This document shows positions 35,556-44,518 of a DNA stretch of 64,000 nucleotides, piece by piece. Where the stretch lies: NCBI GenBank assembly GCA_963833885.1, contig CAWHZU010000028.1, forward strand, positions 71,407 through 135,406, given 5' to 3'. The DNA is from JASHPR01 sp963833885. Its GTDB lineage: Bacteria > Actinomycetota > Actinomycetes > Streptosporangiales > Streptosporangiaceae. Both the position numbers and the translations under genes were made by a program. Positions within the stretch are counted from its first letter, which is position 1. Each line of letters begins with the position of its first letter. The notes beneath the pieces are model-generated. The model searched no databases. It saw nothing but the letters and a program-made list of their open reading frames with translations, and was not told where the DNA came from.

Positions 35556-35579
35556 GGGGCCACCAGCCGTGGTGGCCCC
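35556..35579 (+). terminator. Hairpin terminator of the exporter operon
   Basis: Perfect 10-bp arms GGGGCCACCA and TGGTGGCCCC with a four-base loop, 36 bases after the stop of the small protein. Confidence 0.65.
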
Positions 35580-35643
35580 TGGCGTCCTGGATCGCGCACC
35601 GAAACTCAGGCTCCTGGCGTCCTGGATCGCACACCGAAACGCA
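35578..35643. repeat. Two near-identical ~31-bp direct repeats
   Basis: CCTGGCGTCCTGGATCGC-x-CACCGAAAC-x-CA begins at 35578 and again at 35613, 35 bp apart, with two differences. They lie in the gap before the GH18 promoter. No known function. Confidence 0.5.
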
Positions 35644-35652
35644 ATCTCCTAT

Positions 35653-35711
35653 TGACGAGCCAGAGTCGACGGACTACGGTCTGTTCAAATAAATAATAAA
35701 CTTTCCTATTA
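35653..35711 (+). promoter_or_regulatory. GH18-GH16 promoter with half-conserved operator
   Basis: TTGACG (35653-35658) and TACGGT (35675-35680) form a -35/-10 pair with a 16-base spacer. About 10 bases downstream, at 35691-35711, lies AAATAATAAA-C-TTTCCTATTA. The right arm equals that of the palindrome before the GH18 gene at 15275; the left arm matches at 7 of 10 positions. Same layout as that promoter. Confidence 0.6.
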
Positions 35712-35746
35712 GTAGCGGTGGGGACCTCTATCTGTAGGAGGCCGTC

Positions 35747-37051
35747 ATGACTGCGCTGACGGATCGTCGCCCGCTGCTACAGCTAAGCCGCCGCTTACGG
35801 CGGTCACAGCCCATCTGCTGCCACGGATTTTCCCGGCCCTTGGCCGCCGCCGCGGCGCTCGCGCTCGGTGTGGCGACCGCCGCAGCTGCCGTCACCGTGG
35901 GCAGCGCGCACAGCGCGCGAGCGGCCACCGCGTGGCCCGCCCACGTGTTCGCCCCTTACGTCGACACCGGGCTGAGCAACACGACGCTCACCACCGTCGC
36001 GGCGGACTACGGCACCCAGTTCTTCATGCTGGCCTTCGTCGACGGCGGCGGCTGCCAGTGGTCCCTGCCGAACGAGTCCAGCTGGCAGTCGCAGATCTCC
36101 GCGCTGCAGGCCGAGGGCGGGGACGTCGCCATCTCCTTCGGCGGCTACACCGTGGACACCGACGGCGACGACCTTGGGGCGCAGTGCTCCTCGGCGAGCG
36201 CGATGGCCGCGCAAGTCGAGTCCGTGGTCACCACGCTCAACGTCACGCACCTGGACTTCGACATCGAGTCCAGCGAGGAGACGAACACCGCGGACGTCGC
36301 CCTGACCGCGCAGGCTCTCACTGAGGTGCGCCAGTGGGCCAGCGGCAACGGCGAGCAGCTCACCATCTCTTACACGATCCCGGTGCTGCCGACCGGGCTG
36401 ACGAGCAGCGGCGAAGGCGTCCTTACGACGTCGCTCGCCAACGGCTTCACCCCGAACATCGTCAACATCATGACGATGGACTACGGCACATCGGGCACGG
36501 AGATGGGCACCGCGGCGAACCAGGCGCTCGACGCCACCGCCAGCCAGCTCGAGAGCGTCTACGGCATTTCTTCGAGCGCGGCCTATGCGATGCTCGGCAA
36601 TACCCCAATGATCGGGCAGAACGATACGTCCGGTGAGATCTTCACGCTCGCCGACGCCGCTACGGTCGAGTCGTACGCGGCGCAGCAGGACATCGCGCTG
36701 CTGTCGTTCTGGGCGGAGGGCCGCGACAACGACGGCTGCCCGGGCACCACCACGGCGGAGTCCACCTGCAGCGGCATCAGCCAGTCAGACGGCGCGTTCA
36801 CAGAGGCGTTCCAGCCGTTCACCACCGGCGGGAGCAGCGGGAGCGGGGGCGGCGGGGGAAGCGGCGGCGGGGGTGGCGCGGGCGGCGGAGGCTCGGGCAG
36901 CGGCTGCGCGGCGGCCTGGGTCAGCAGCACCGCGTACGTCTCGGGTGACGAGGTCTCCTACAACGGGGACAACTGGACCGCCAACCAGTGGAACTACGAC
37001 GAGGTCCCCGGCGGCGCTTCCGGCGCCTGGGACAACGACGGCTCCTGCTGA
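35747..37051 (+). CDS. Secreted GH18 chitinase with C-terminal CBM5/12
   Basis: 434 residues. The signal region is long (to about residue 60, SARA-ATA cut). The GH18 barrel has HVFAPYVDTG, DVAISFGGYTVDT and catalytic HLDFDIESS (D-x-D-x-E), followed by MTMDYGTSG and LSFWAEGRD. A Gly-rich linker (about 365-385) leads to a CBM5/12: CAAAWVSSTAYVSGDEVSYN and NWTANQWNYDE, with the aromatic pair that binds chitin. TAGGAGG precedes ATG 35747. It is followed 13 bases later by GH16, so chitin and beta-glucan degradation are coordinated. Confidence 0.92.
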   Translation: MTALTDRRPLLQLSRRLRRSQPICCHGFSRPLAAAAALALGVATAAAAVTVGSAHSARAATAWPAHVFAPYVDTGLSNTTLTTVAADYGTQFFMLAFVDGGGCQWSLPNESSWQSQISALQAEGGDVAISFGGYTVDTDGDDLGAQCSSASAMAAQVESVVTTLNVTHLDFDIESSEETNTADVALTAQALTEVRQWASGNGEQLTISYTIPVLPTGLTSSGEGVLTTSLANGFTPNIVNIMTMDYGTSGTEMGTAANQALDATASQLESVYGISSSAAYAMLGNTPMIGQNDTSGEIFTLADAATVESYAAQQDIALLSFWAEGRDNDGCPGTTTAESTCSGISQSDGAFTEAFQPFTTGGSSGSGGGGGSGGGGGAGGGGSGSGCAAAWVSSTAYVSGDEVSYNGDNWTANQWNYDEVPGGASGAWDNDGSC

Positions 37052-37064
37052 GAAGGGAACGGCG

Positions 37065-38344
37065 ATGACTGCAATCAGACGGCTGACCGCGCTGCTCGCC
37101 GTGGTGGTCACTGCCGCCGCGCTGTCGATCGGCGTCGCCACCACGGCACTGGCGGCCAACCCGCCGCCCGCGCCCGGCACCGGCTGGACCACCGTTTTCG
37201 ACGACAACTTCACCGGCCCCGCCGGGAGCGCGCCGTCCTACAACTGGATGTACGACACCGGTCCCGGATCCAGCTTCGGAACCGGCGAGATCGAGACGAT
37301 GACGAACTCGGCGAGCAACGTCTATCTCGACGGCAACGGCCATCTCGACATCACCGCGCTGGACAACAACGGCTCGTGGACGTCTGGCCGCATCCAGACC
37401 ACGAGCCCCAACGTGGGCGCGCCGGCCGGCGGCGAGCTGGAGGTAACCGCGTCCATCGAGCAGCCGAACGCCGGCCCGGATACTGGCCGGCGTTCTGGAT
37501 GCTCGGGCCGGGCCAGTGGCCCGAGAACGGCGAGATCGACATCATGGAGGACGTCAACTCGCTGTCTGAGGTCTCCGGCACGATCCACTGCGGCACCGAT
37601 CCCGGCGGGCCGTGCAACGAGCCCGACGGCATCGGCAGCGGGCTGACCGCCTGCTCCGGCTGCCAGAGCGGCTACCACACCTACACGATGATCTTGAACC
37701 GCACAAACACGTCGGACGAGTCGGTCACTTTCTACCTGGACGGCAACCCGTACTTCAGCGTGAACGAGAGCCAGGTCGGCGCTGCGACGTGGCAGGCGGC
37801 GTTCGACCACGACCTGTCGATCATCCTCGACCTGGCGATCGGCGGCGGGTACCCGGACGGCGTCTGCGGCTGCACCACCCCGACGAGCGCCACGGCCTCG
37901 GGCGGCACGATGAGCGTTGCCTACGTCGCGGCGTACGAGTCGACCGGCGCCACCCTCGGCCCGACCGGGCCGGTCACCGGGTACGACGGTCTCTGCATCG
38001 ACGACCAGAGCGCCAGCACCGCGAATTACAACCCCGTTCAGGTCTACACGTGCAATGGGACCGACGCGCAGCAGTGGACGTTCGACACGGCGAACGACAC
38101 TCTGCAGGTGCTCGGCATGTGCATGGATATCAACGCCGGCGGGACGGCGGACGGCACGCTCGTGGACCTGTACTACTGCAACGGGTCGGGCGCGCAGGTC
38201 TGGCAGCCGCAGAGCGACGGCGCGCTCTACAACCCCCAGTCAGGCAAGTGTCTCGACGATACGAACTGGTCCACGACGCCCGGGACGCAACTTCAGATCT
38301 GGGACTGTAGCGGCAACGCGAACCAGCAATGGAGCCTGCCATGA
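37065..38344 (+). pseudogene. Secreted GH16 beta-glucanase with CBM13, one frameshift
   Basis: About 426 codons in two frames. Frame one (37065 to about 37475) has the signal peptide (MTAIRRLTALLAVVVTAAAL) and the GH16 start WTTVFDDNFTG, SGRIQTTS. Frame two (about 37475-38344) has GYWPAFWMLGPGQWP, catalytic GEIDIMEDV (E-x-D-x-x-E) and then a ricin-type beta-trefoil with three Q-x-W repeats (QQWTF, QVWQP, QQWSL). The break is in AACGCCGGCCCGGATACTGG; one extra G in CCCGGA would restore the expected N-A-G-P-G-Y-W. GH16 enzymes of this type cut beta-1,3-glucan. Either a recent loss or a sequencing indel. Confidence 0.83.
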
Positions 38345-38373
38345 GGGCACTCTCCCGCCGCAGCGCCCGCTGG

Positions 38374-39012
38374 TCAGTTCGCGCTCACAGCCTCGGCCGA
38401 CGATCTCAGGACTGCGGCGGAGGCGCGAGCTAGCAGCCACTCGTTCGAACGCTCCAACGACCAGCCGAACACGTCGCGGGTTCGGAGCAGGCCATCGATG
38501 CCGTAGTAGTAGGTGATGATCCGGCTGGCTAGCCGTGCGTCGACGCCGTTGCGCAGGGCGCCGATGTCCCCGAGATGGTGGCAGATCACGGTGAGATTGC
38601 GGTTATGCCGCCTTTGCGCGGTGGCGAGCACCGCGCCGGACTCGTCATCGTGCGGCGCGACGTCGATCACTACCCGGATGACGTCGCCCCACTGCTTGGT
38701 GATCTGGAGGTAGGCGGTGCTCAGGGTCTGCATCACAACGGCGGCGTCGGGAGCGGCGAGTGACTCCTGCAGGGAGTCGGCGACCATAGGAGCCTGCGTC
38801 CAGCTGTCCATAAGCGATCGCAACAAGCCGTGCTTGCCTCCGCACTGCGCGTACACCGTCGCTGGAGACACCCGGCTGAGCTTGGCGATCTGCTCGACCT
38901 TAGTCTGGAAGAAACCGTTCTCGGCGAAGAGTCGGCGCGCCGCGGCAATCACCGCAACGCGGGTCTGGTCCGCATACTCCTCGCGACGTGGCCGATCGGC
39001 TGGTCCGTCCAT
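38374..39012 (-). CDS. TetR-family transcriptional regulator
   Basis: 212 residues. The HTH is AARRLFAENGFFQTKVEQIA then KLSRVSPATVYAQCGGKHGL. The C-terminal ligand domain is helical, with no recognised ligand motif. Divergent from the adjacent alpha/beta hydrolase gene; the 111-bp gap contains two tandem palindromes that are good candidates for its operators. It probably represses the hydrolase and itself. Confidence 0.88.
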   Translation of the reverse strand: MDGPADRPRREEYADQTRVAVIAAARRLFAENGFFQTKVEQIAKLSRVSPATVYAQCGGKHGLLRSLMDSWTQAPMVADSLQESLAAPDAAVVMQTLSTAYLQITKQWGDVIRVVIDVAPHDDESGAVLATAQRRHNRNLTVICHHLGDIGALRNGVDARLASRIITYYYGIDGLLRTRDVFGWSLERSNEWLLARASAAVLRSSAEAVSAN

Positions 39013-39058
39013 AACGACATGTTAGTCATCAGAGGGGTTCTTGGCTTGTTAGCTGACA

Positions 39059-39095
39059 ACTCTGACTGTTAGAGTCGAACTCTAGCGAGCAGAGT
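39059..39095. promoter_or_regulatory. Two tandem 17-bp palindromic operators
   Basis: ACTCT-N7-AGAGT occurs at 39059-39075 and again at 39079-39095; centre-to-centre spacing is 20 bp, about two helical turns. The centre between them, AGAGT-CGA-ACTCT, is itself dyad symmetric. The second unit ends 28 bases before the hydrolase ATG. This is the usual layout for a TetR protein binding as two dimers. Confidence 0.65.
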
Positions 39096-39123
39096 TACCT
39101 TCTAGCTGGACAGCGAGGCAGAC

Positions 39124-39948
39124 ATGGCCGAGTTCACCACCAGAGACGGAACTCAGATCTTCTTCAAGGACTGGGGCGAGGGTCAGCCGATCGTCTTCAG
39201 TCACGGATGGCCCCTGTCGTCCGACGACTGGGACGCCCAGATGCTCTTCTTCCTGCACCACGGCTACCGGGTGATCGCCCATGACCGGCGCGGGCACGGC
39301 CGCTCCGCACAGGTCAGCGAGGGCAACGACATGGACCACTACGCCGACGACCTCGCCGACCTGACTCAGCACCTTGACCTGCATGACGCCATCCACATCG
39401 GGCACTCCGCGGGCGGCGGAGAGGTGGCGCGCTACCTCGGCCGCCACGGCGAGACTCGCGTGGCGAAGGTCGTGCTGGTCAGCGCAGTGACCCCGTCGGT
39501 CCTGCAGACCGACGCTAATCCAGCCGGAGTGCCCAAGGCAGCCTTCGAGGGCTTCCACACGGCGCTGGCGGCGAACCGGGCGGAGTTCTACCAAGCCGTA
39601 GCTTCCGGGCCGTTCTACAACTTCGACCAGCCGGGCGTGACGCCATCGGAACCGGTCATCGCGAACTGGTGGCGCCAGGGCATGATGGGCGGCGCGAAGG
39701 GTCAATACGACTGCGTCTCGGAGTTCATCAGCCAGGACTACTCCGAAGACCTGAAGAAGGTCACCGTGCCGGTCCTCGCCATGAACGGAGACGGCGACCA
39801 GGTCGTCCCCCACGACAGTTCAGGTCCCCGGGCCGTCAAACTGGTGCAGAACGGCACGCTGAAGACGTACCCGGGCTTCCCGCACGGGATGCTGACCACG
39901 CACGCCGACGTGCTCAACCCCGACTTGCTGGCGTTTATCCAGTCCTGA
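39124..39948 (+). CDS. Alpha/beta hydrolase, non-haem chloroperoxidase type
   Basis: 274 residues. FSHGWPLSSDDWDAQ carries the oxyanion loop, IGHSAGGGEVARY the nucleophile Ser (about 98), MNGDGDQVVPH the Asp and FPHGMLTTHADV the His. The family includes perhydrolases and esterases named as cofactor-free haloperoxidases. No signal peptide. Control by the divergent TetR protein is likely. Confidence 0.9.
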   Translation: MAEFTTRDGTQIFFKDWGEGQPIVFSHGWPLSSDDWDAQMLFFLHHGYRVIAHDRRGHGRSAQVSEGNDMDHYADDLADLTQHLDLHDAIHIGHSAGGGEVARYLGRHGETRVAKVVLVSAVTPSVLQTDANPAGVPKAAFEGFHTALAANRAEFYQAVASGPFYNFDQPGVTPSEPVIANWWRQGMMGGAKGQYDCVSEFISQDYSEDLKKVTVPVLAMNGDGDQVVPHDSSGPRAVKLVQNGTLKTYPGFPHGMLTTHADVLNPDLLAFIQS

Positions 39949-40045
39949 TCGCCACGATGCGCGGAAGACGGCCCCGTGTGGCACCGGTCCGAGGCTGCGT
40001 GAGCTGGGGACACGCTTACAAGTCCGGTTGCAACCAGCAAGCAGA

Positions 40046-40073
40046 AGGCCCGGAGGCTGATGCCTCCGGGCCT
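40046..40073 (+). terminator. Strong hairpin terminator
   Basis: AGGCCCGGAGGC and GCCTCCGGGCCT form perfect 12-bp arms around a TGAT loop, about 100 bases after the hydrolase stop. Confidence 0.8.
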
Positions 40074-40244
40074 CTCGCTTGGTAGCGAGGCGGTCGCCGC
40101 CGGAGGCGTGATGGTCGACGTGCCCGGCGCCGCGGCGGGGGTGCCGGCCGGGTTCTGCCAGGCCCGGCGGTGGCTCTACGCTGGCATACCTGCTGCCGTG
40201 CGCCGCGCCTCGCAGCGCGTTCAGGCTGAGTCGTGGAGATATAA

Positions 40245-42752
40245 GTGCCCACTGATTATGACGAGATTCGCGCGGAGAACATCTCGCGCTACGGCTGGGA
40301 CACGGCCGTCCTCGAATTGCTCGGGCAGCTCTACAGCGACCGCTCTCACTTCATCTTCGAGCTGATCCAGAACGCCGAAGACGCCGGCGCGACAGAGCTG
40401 ACCTTTGAGCTTTTCGACGATCGGCTGGAGGTACGCCACGACGGCCGCCCTTTTACCGCCGCCGACGTGCGCGGCATCTGCGGAGTTGGCCAGGGCACCA
40501 AGGCCGAAGACCTTACCCAGATCGGCAGGTTCGGGATCGGCTTCAAGTCGGTCTACGCGTACACCAATACACCCCGAATCCACAGCTCGGACGAGCATTT
40601 CCGGATCGAGAAGTACGTCCGGCCTTATTTTGTGGAGCCGCTTGATGAGCCCGCAGCCGAAACGCTTTTTGTGTTTCCCTTCGACCGGACGGAAGTTTCC
40701 GCGACGGTCGCGGTCCAGGAGATTTCCGCAGCCCTGAGCAACCTCGACGTCGAGACCTTGCTGTTCTTGCGCAGCATCGAGCGGGTGCGCAGCTGCGGTC
40801 ATCAGACGCCGGACACGGTTATCGAGCGCAAGTCGACGGCACGCGCCGATTCAGGCCGCCATGTCACGCTGGCCAGCCGGCGAGGTGGACGCCGCAGCAA
40901 TGAGGAGTGGCTTGTCTGGCACCGGCATCTCGATGGCATTGGTGAGCCTGATCTCCGGGTGGAGATCGCCTTCATGGCTCACACCGAGATCGACGCACGC
41001 CGGCTGGTCAGGCGCGAGAGCTCGCCGCTGGTCGTGTTCTTCCCCACGCAGAAGGAGACGTTCCTGGGTTTCCTGATCCAGGGTCCGTACCGGACGACGC
41101 CCGCTCGGGACAACGTTCCCGAGCATGACCCGTGGAACCAGGCTCTGGTTCGAGAGACCGCAAGCCTGCTCGTCGACGTGCTGGCGGACCTCCGCGATGG
41201 AGGGCTGCTCACGGTCGATATCCTCCAGGCGCTGCCGCTGGATGCCGCTCGATTCCCGCCCGATTCGATGTTCCGGGACCTGTTCGACGCGGCTCGCACC
41301 ATTCTCGCCCGGGACAGGTTCATTCCCGCCGCCGCGGACGGCTACCGCTGTGCCCGGGAGGTAAGGCTGCCCCGGGGAGCAGGACTTCGCGAGCTGCTGA
41401 CGCCGGATCTCCTCGGCGAGCTCTATGCAGACCCGGGTCCGCTCGCCTTCGTTCATGACTCGATCACGGAAAGCCGGACGCCCCTGCTCTGGCGGTACCT
41501 GCGAGAGGAGGCCGGCGTTGATGAGGTGACGCCGGAGGCCGTCGTCGCCAGGCTCACGGGCGAATTCCTTTCGGCCCGGTCCGATCAGTGGATCGGGCGC
41601 CTTTACTGGTTCCTCTATCAGAATCAGTCGCTGTGGCGAGAGCCGAGTCACCCGGGCGATCAGCCGGGTCCGGCCCGGGCGAAGCCGATCATCCGGCTCG
41701 AAGATGGCGTTCATGTGACGCCATTCGACGCGCGCGGCAGGCCGGCCGCTTACCTTCCGGGCCCGGTGGGGACCGAGTTCGCCACGGTCCGGCGGGCCGT
41801 CGCCGACCTTCCCGACGCCCGGCAGTTCCTGGAGGCGCTCGGCTTCGCCGAGCCCGACGTCGTGGCCGAAGTCATCGATCATGTGCTTCCCGGCTACCAC
41901 GATGCCGACGTTACGAAGCTGGACATGGCACAGCACGAGGCTGATCTCGAGCTCGTCGCCCGCGCGCTGGCTGAGGCATCACGGGCCGGCCGAGACCAGC
42001 TGCTTGAGCAGCTGCGGCAAACAACCTTCCTGGTCGGGGAGAACGCCGCGACGGGCGAGAGCCGCCTGATGCGGCCCGGCGAGCTGTACCAGCAGGCCAA
42101 GGCCCTGGAAATCTACTTCGACGGAAACCCCGACGCCTGGCTGACGGCCGATGTCTACGGGCCCTGGCTGCCTCAGCTGCGCGCAATGGGCGTCAGGGAA
42201 ACGGTCCAGCTGAACGCACGCGAAGCGGATGACCTCGGCTATGTGCTCATCGCCGACGAATTCGCCCGGCACGAGCGCGGGGTCGCCGGATTCGATCCGT
42301 CCGCGAGCCTCGACGGCGTGGAGTACGCGCTAAGCCACCCGAATTCCGCCCGCTCGGAATACGTCTGGAACGTTCTGCTCGTGCCCAACCGGCACCTGAT
42401 CTCTGGCGTTGTCGAGAAGTCGCATCGCCAGCAGTTCGCTGACGCTCACCGCGATGCCGCCCTGTCGCCCATCGGCGAGGCGGCGATCGCGGCGGCGTGG
42501 CTCCCAGCCGCGGACGGAACATTCCGGCGCCCGGCAGACCTGGGCATCGCAGATCTGCCGCACTCCTACCAGAGGGACGACATGCTGGCGCAGGCGCTCG
42601 GCATGGGCGGGCCGGTGATCGAGGAGGCGAGCCGCCAGCTCGGGTTCCCCCCTGATTTCCTGCGCAGGCTGAGCATGCATCCCGACCTCGTGGCGACGAT
42701 CGAGCAGGAACTCACGGCCCGGGCCTCCGCTGCCATGCGGCCGCCAGAGTAA
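40245..42752 (+). CDS. Sacsin/Hsp90-like GHKL ATPase protein
   Basis: 835 residues from GTG 40245. The N-terminal ~200 residues are a GHKL ATPase like those of sacsin and Hsp90: FIFELIQNAEDAGATELTFE (N-box with Glu and Asn), VRHDGRPFTAADVRGICGVG (G1) and IGRFGIGFKSVYAYT (G2). The remaining ~600 residues are helical and not recognised. Longer relatives often end in a DUF3883 or nuclease-like domain, which is absent here. Such proteins occur singly in bacterial accessory regions and are suspected of defence or chaperone roles, unproved. Flanked by terminators on both sides, so monocistronic. Confidence 0.85.
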   Translation: MPTDYDEIRAENISRYGWDTAVLELLGQLYSDRSHFIFELIQNAEDAGATELTFELFDDRLEVRHDGRPFTAADVRGICGVGQGTKAEDLTQIGRFGIGFKSVYAYTNTPRIHSSDEHFRIEKYVRPYFVEPLDEPAAETLFVFPFDRTEVSATVAVQEISAALSNLDVETLLFLRSIERVRSCGHQTPDTVIERKSTARADSGRHVTLASRRGGRRSNEEWLVWHRHLDGIGEPDLRVEIAFMAHTEIDARRLVRRESSPLVVFFPTQKETFLGFLIQGPYRTTPARDNVPEHDPWNQALVRETASLLVDVLADLRDGGLLTVDILQALPLDAARFPPDSMFRDLFDAARTILARDRFIPAAADGYRCAREVRLPRGAGLRELLTPDLLGELYADPGPLAFVHDSITESRTPLLWRYLREEAGVDEVTPEAVVARLTGEFLSARSDQWIGRLYWFLYQNQSLWREPSHPGDQPGPARAKPIIRLEDGVHVTPFDARGRPAAYLPGPVGTEFATVRRAVADLPDARQFLEALGFAEPDVVAEVIDHVLPGYHDADVTKLDMAQHEADLELVARALAEASRAGRDQLLEQLRQTTFLVGENAATGESRLMRPGELYQQAKALEIYFDGNPDAWLTADVYGPWLPQLRAMGVRETVQLNAREADDLGYVLIADEFARHERGVAGFDPSASLDGVEYALSHPNSARSEYVWNVLLVPNRHLISGVVEKSHRQQFADAHRDAALSPIGEAAIAAAWLPAADGTFRRPADLGIADLPHSYQRDDMLAQALGMGGPVIEEASRQLGFPPDFLRRLSMHPDLVATIEQELTARASAAMRPPE

Positions 42753-42766
42753 TCACCGAGCAAAGG

Positions 42767-42819
42767 CCGCCCGGCACGGGCCGGGCCGCCCGCGCCGCCC
42801 GACACGGGCCGGGCCGCCC
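42767..42819. repeat. Two GC-rich 25-bp direct repeats with hairpin potential
   Basis: CCGCCCGxCACGGGCCGGGC-CGCCC occurs at 42767-42791 and at 42795-42819, differing at one base. Each contains self-complementary CGGCCC/GGGCCG segments, so the region may act as a terminator between the convergent genes. Confidence 0.5.
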
Positions 42820-42907
42820 CCGCGGCCCGGCTGGCCGCATCTGCCCTAGGAGCTCAACCGGCCCTCAGGTCAACGCGGTTTGCCGTCCGGGCTGCCCGGC
42901 GGTGCGA

Positions 42908-43525
42908 TTACGGGTTGCAGCATTGTTGCAGCGCCCACCGGTAGTAGCCCCTCGCCGGGCCGACATGCAGCAGTGACGCGTTGTTCAGGGACAGGGTGTA
43001 GAGATAGGCCGGGGCGTTGATCGCGTCCGAGCGCTCGACGTTGACGAGCCGGTTGCCCGCCCGCACCCAGAGCGTGTAACCGGTCCCCGCGTTGCAGAGC
43101 TTGAGCTGGATTCTCCCGCCGACCTCGCCTAGGCACTGACCGCCGACCAGGATCCCGTGCAGGACCTTCTTGAACTGGAACACCTTGTCGTTCTGGAACT
43201 TATGGTCCAGCCGCCGGATTGTGAACGGCCAGCTCGACGAGACAAAATCGTTCACCGTGGCCCAGCCGTCGGCTTGAGCCTTGTTCTTGTTGTACAGGTA
43301 GACCAGCTCGCCCGGCTTCAGGTTCCCGTCCTTGACGTCCCAGCACATCTTGTTGTTGTTCAGCAGGCATTCGTGCGCGTCCTTGTTGGTGTTGTCGGGG
43401 CGGGCCGCGGCCTGGGCCAGCGGGGCGGCCAGGGCGACCGCTGCGAGCACGACGGCCGCCACCAGGCCGATCACGCGCAGCCGCCGGGCCTGGCTGGCGA
43501 CGCGTCTGATCCTTGAGTTCCTCAT
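42908..43525 (-). CDS. Small secreted protein of unknown function
   Basis: 205 residues. A basic n-region, VIGLVAAVVLAAVALAAPLA and an AQA-A cut near residue 41 make it secreted. The mature part has scattered cysteines (ECLLNNNKMCWD, GGQCLGEV, QLKLCNAGTG) and ends LQQCCNP. Segments such as ILVGGQCLGEVGGRIQLKLC faintly recall beta-trefoil repeats, but no diagnostic Q-x-W is clear. GGAAGGGAA precedes ATG 43525. Not recognised. Confidence 0.72.
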   Translation of the reverse strand: MRNSRIRRVASQARRLRVIGLVAAVVLAAVALAAPLAQAAARPDNTNKDAHECLLNNNKMCWDVKDGNLKPGELVYLYNKNKAQADGWATVNDFVSSSWPFTIRRLDHKFQNDKVFQFKKVLHGILVGGQCLGEVGGRIQLKLCNAGTGYTLWVRAGNRLVNVERSDAINAPAYLYTLSLNNASLLHVGPARGYYRWALQQCCNP

Positions 43526-43664
43526 GTGCGCTTCCCTTCCATCGACGATGCCGATGCCGACGGACCGTACCGATGCGCGCGAACGCGTCGCTAAACGGTC
43601 GCTAAATGTCGGTGCCGCGGTGCCGCGCGGCAGGACCCTGGTACGGCACTTCAACGTCCCGTCT

Positions 43665-43699
43665 TTGCGTGAGTGACTTGAACCAACTACGATGTAGTC
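43665..43699 (+). promoter_or_regulatory. Leaderless promoter with operator for the toxin-antitoxin pair
   Basis: TTGCGT (43665-43670), 17-base spacer, TACGAT (43688-43693), and the ATG starts 7 bases after the -10, so transcription probably begins at the A of the start codon. ACTAC-GAT-GTAGT (43686-43698) is a dyad over the -10, a likely autoregulation site. Confidence 0.55.
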
Positions 43700-44146
43700 A
43701 TGAGCAAGCGCGCAGCGACCCCGGTACGGTTCGACCCTCCCGTGGCCGAACGACTGGCCTCATTTGTGGCAGCGAACCCCGGCATGTCCCTGTCGTCCGC
43801 AGCGAACCGCCTCGTGGATGAGGCCCTGCGCATGAGCGAGCACCCGGGGATCGTCTTCCGGCCCGGCCCTACCGGACGCCGCGCCGCCCTTGCCGCCGGG
43901 CCCGACGTGTGGGAAATCGTCCGAGCGGTGAAGTCCGCCCGGACGGCCGAACGCGAGCTAGCCGACGACGGATTGCTCGGCCTCATCGCCGACAACACCG
44001 GCACTCCGCTGCGACTCGTCCGCGTCGCGGTCCGGTACTGGGCGTCCTACCCTGACGAGATCGACGCAGAGATCGCGTCCGCTGACGCGGCCGAAGACGC
44101 AGCCGAGCAAGCATGGCGCCGAGAACACCAACTACTCGCCAGGTGA
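43700..44146 (+). CDS. Antitoxin-like RHH/CopG-type DNA-binding protein
   Basis: 148 residues. The N-terminal ~50 residues (PVRFDPPVAERLASFVAANP, MSLSSAANRLVDEALRM) read as a ribbon-helix-helix antitoxin. A second segment, VWEIVRAVKSARTAERELAD and LRLVRVAVRYWASYPDEIDA, may bind the toxin. Four bases separate its stop from the toxin GTG. The pair RHH/DUF433-like plus DUF5615 PIN-like toxin is a known type II arrangement. Confidence 0.78.
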   Translation: MSKRAATPVRFDPPVAERLASFVAANPGMSLSSAANRLVDEALRMSEHPGIVFRPGPTGRRAALAAGPDVWEIVRAVKSARTAERELADDGLLGLIADNTGTPLRLVRVAVRYWASYPDEIDAEIASADAAEDAAEQAWRREHQLLAR

Positions 44147-44149
44147 CCG

Positions 44150-44518
44150 GTGAGTTGCCCGCTGCTGCTCGATGAGATGTTCTCCGACACCATCGCTCAA
44201 CAGCTGCGCGCCAAGGGCCACGACGTGCAGGCAGTCGTGGCAGATCCTTCGCTCGCGTCACTGCCTGACGGCCAGATCCTCGCCCGTGCCGCAGCCACCG
44301 GACGCGCGCTGGTCACTGCCAACATCAAGGACTTCATGCCACTCGACGCCCAGCACCGGGCCGCCGGGCAAGAACACGCAGGGCTGATTCTCGTCTCAGC
44401 CAAGACCTTCCCCCAGAACCGGAGCTACACCAGCGCGGTCACCAGCGCCCTCGCCGCTCTCCTCGACGAGCGTCAGCAGATCGAGGCCAGCCACGTTACC
44501 TTCCTCCCCCGGCACTGA
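44150..44518 (+). CDS. DUF5615 PIN-like toxin
   Basis: 122 residues from GTG 44150. PLLLDEMFSDTIAQQLRAKG, VADPSLASLPDGQILARAAA, LVTANIKDFMPLD and GLILVSAKTFPQ carry the conserved acidic residues (Asp 8, Glu 9, Asp 41 region, Asp 61 region) of the Mut7-C/DUF5615 PIN-like fold. Probably an RNase controlled by the upstream antitoxin. A degenerate second copy of the junction between these two genes lies at 45385-45533. Confidence 0.85.
   Translation: MSCPLLLDEMFSDTIAQQLRAKGHDVQAVVADPSLASLPDGQILARAAATGRALVTANIKDFMPLDAQHRAAGQEHAGLILVSAKTFPQNRSYTSAVTSALAALLDERQQIEASHVTFLPRH

Noticed and set aside
42767..42819. CRISPR-like repeat array
   Set aside because: Only two copies with a three-base gap; no spacer structure or cas genes.
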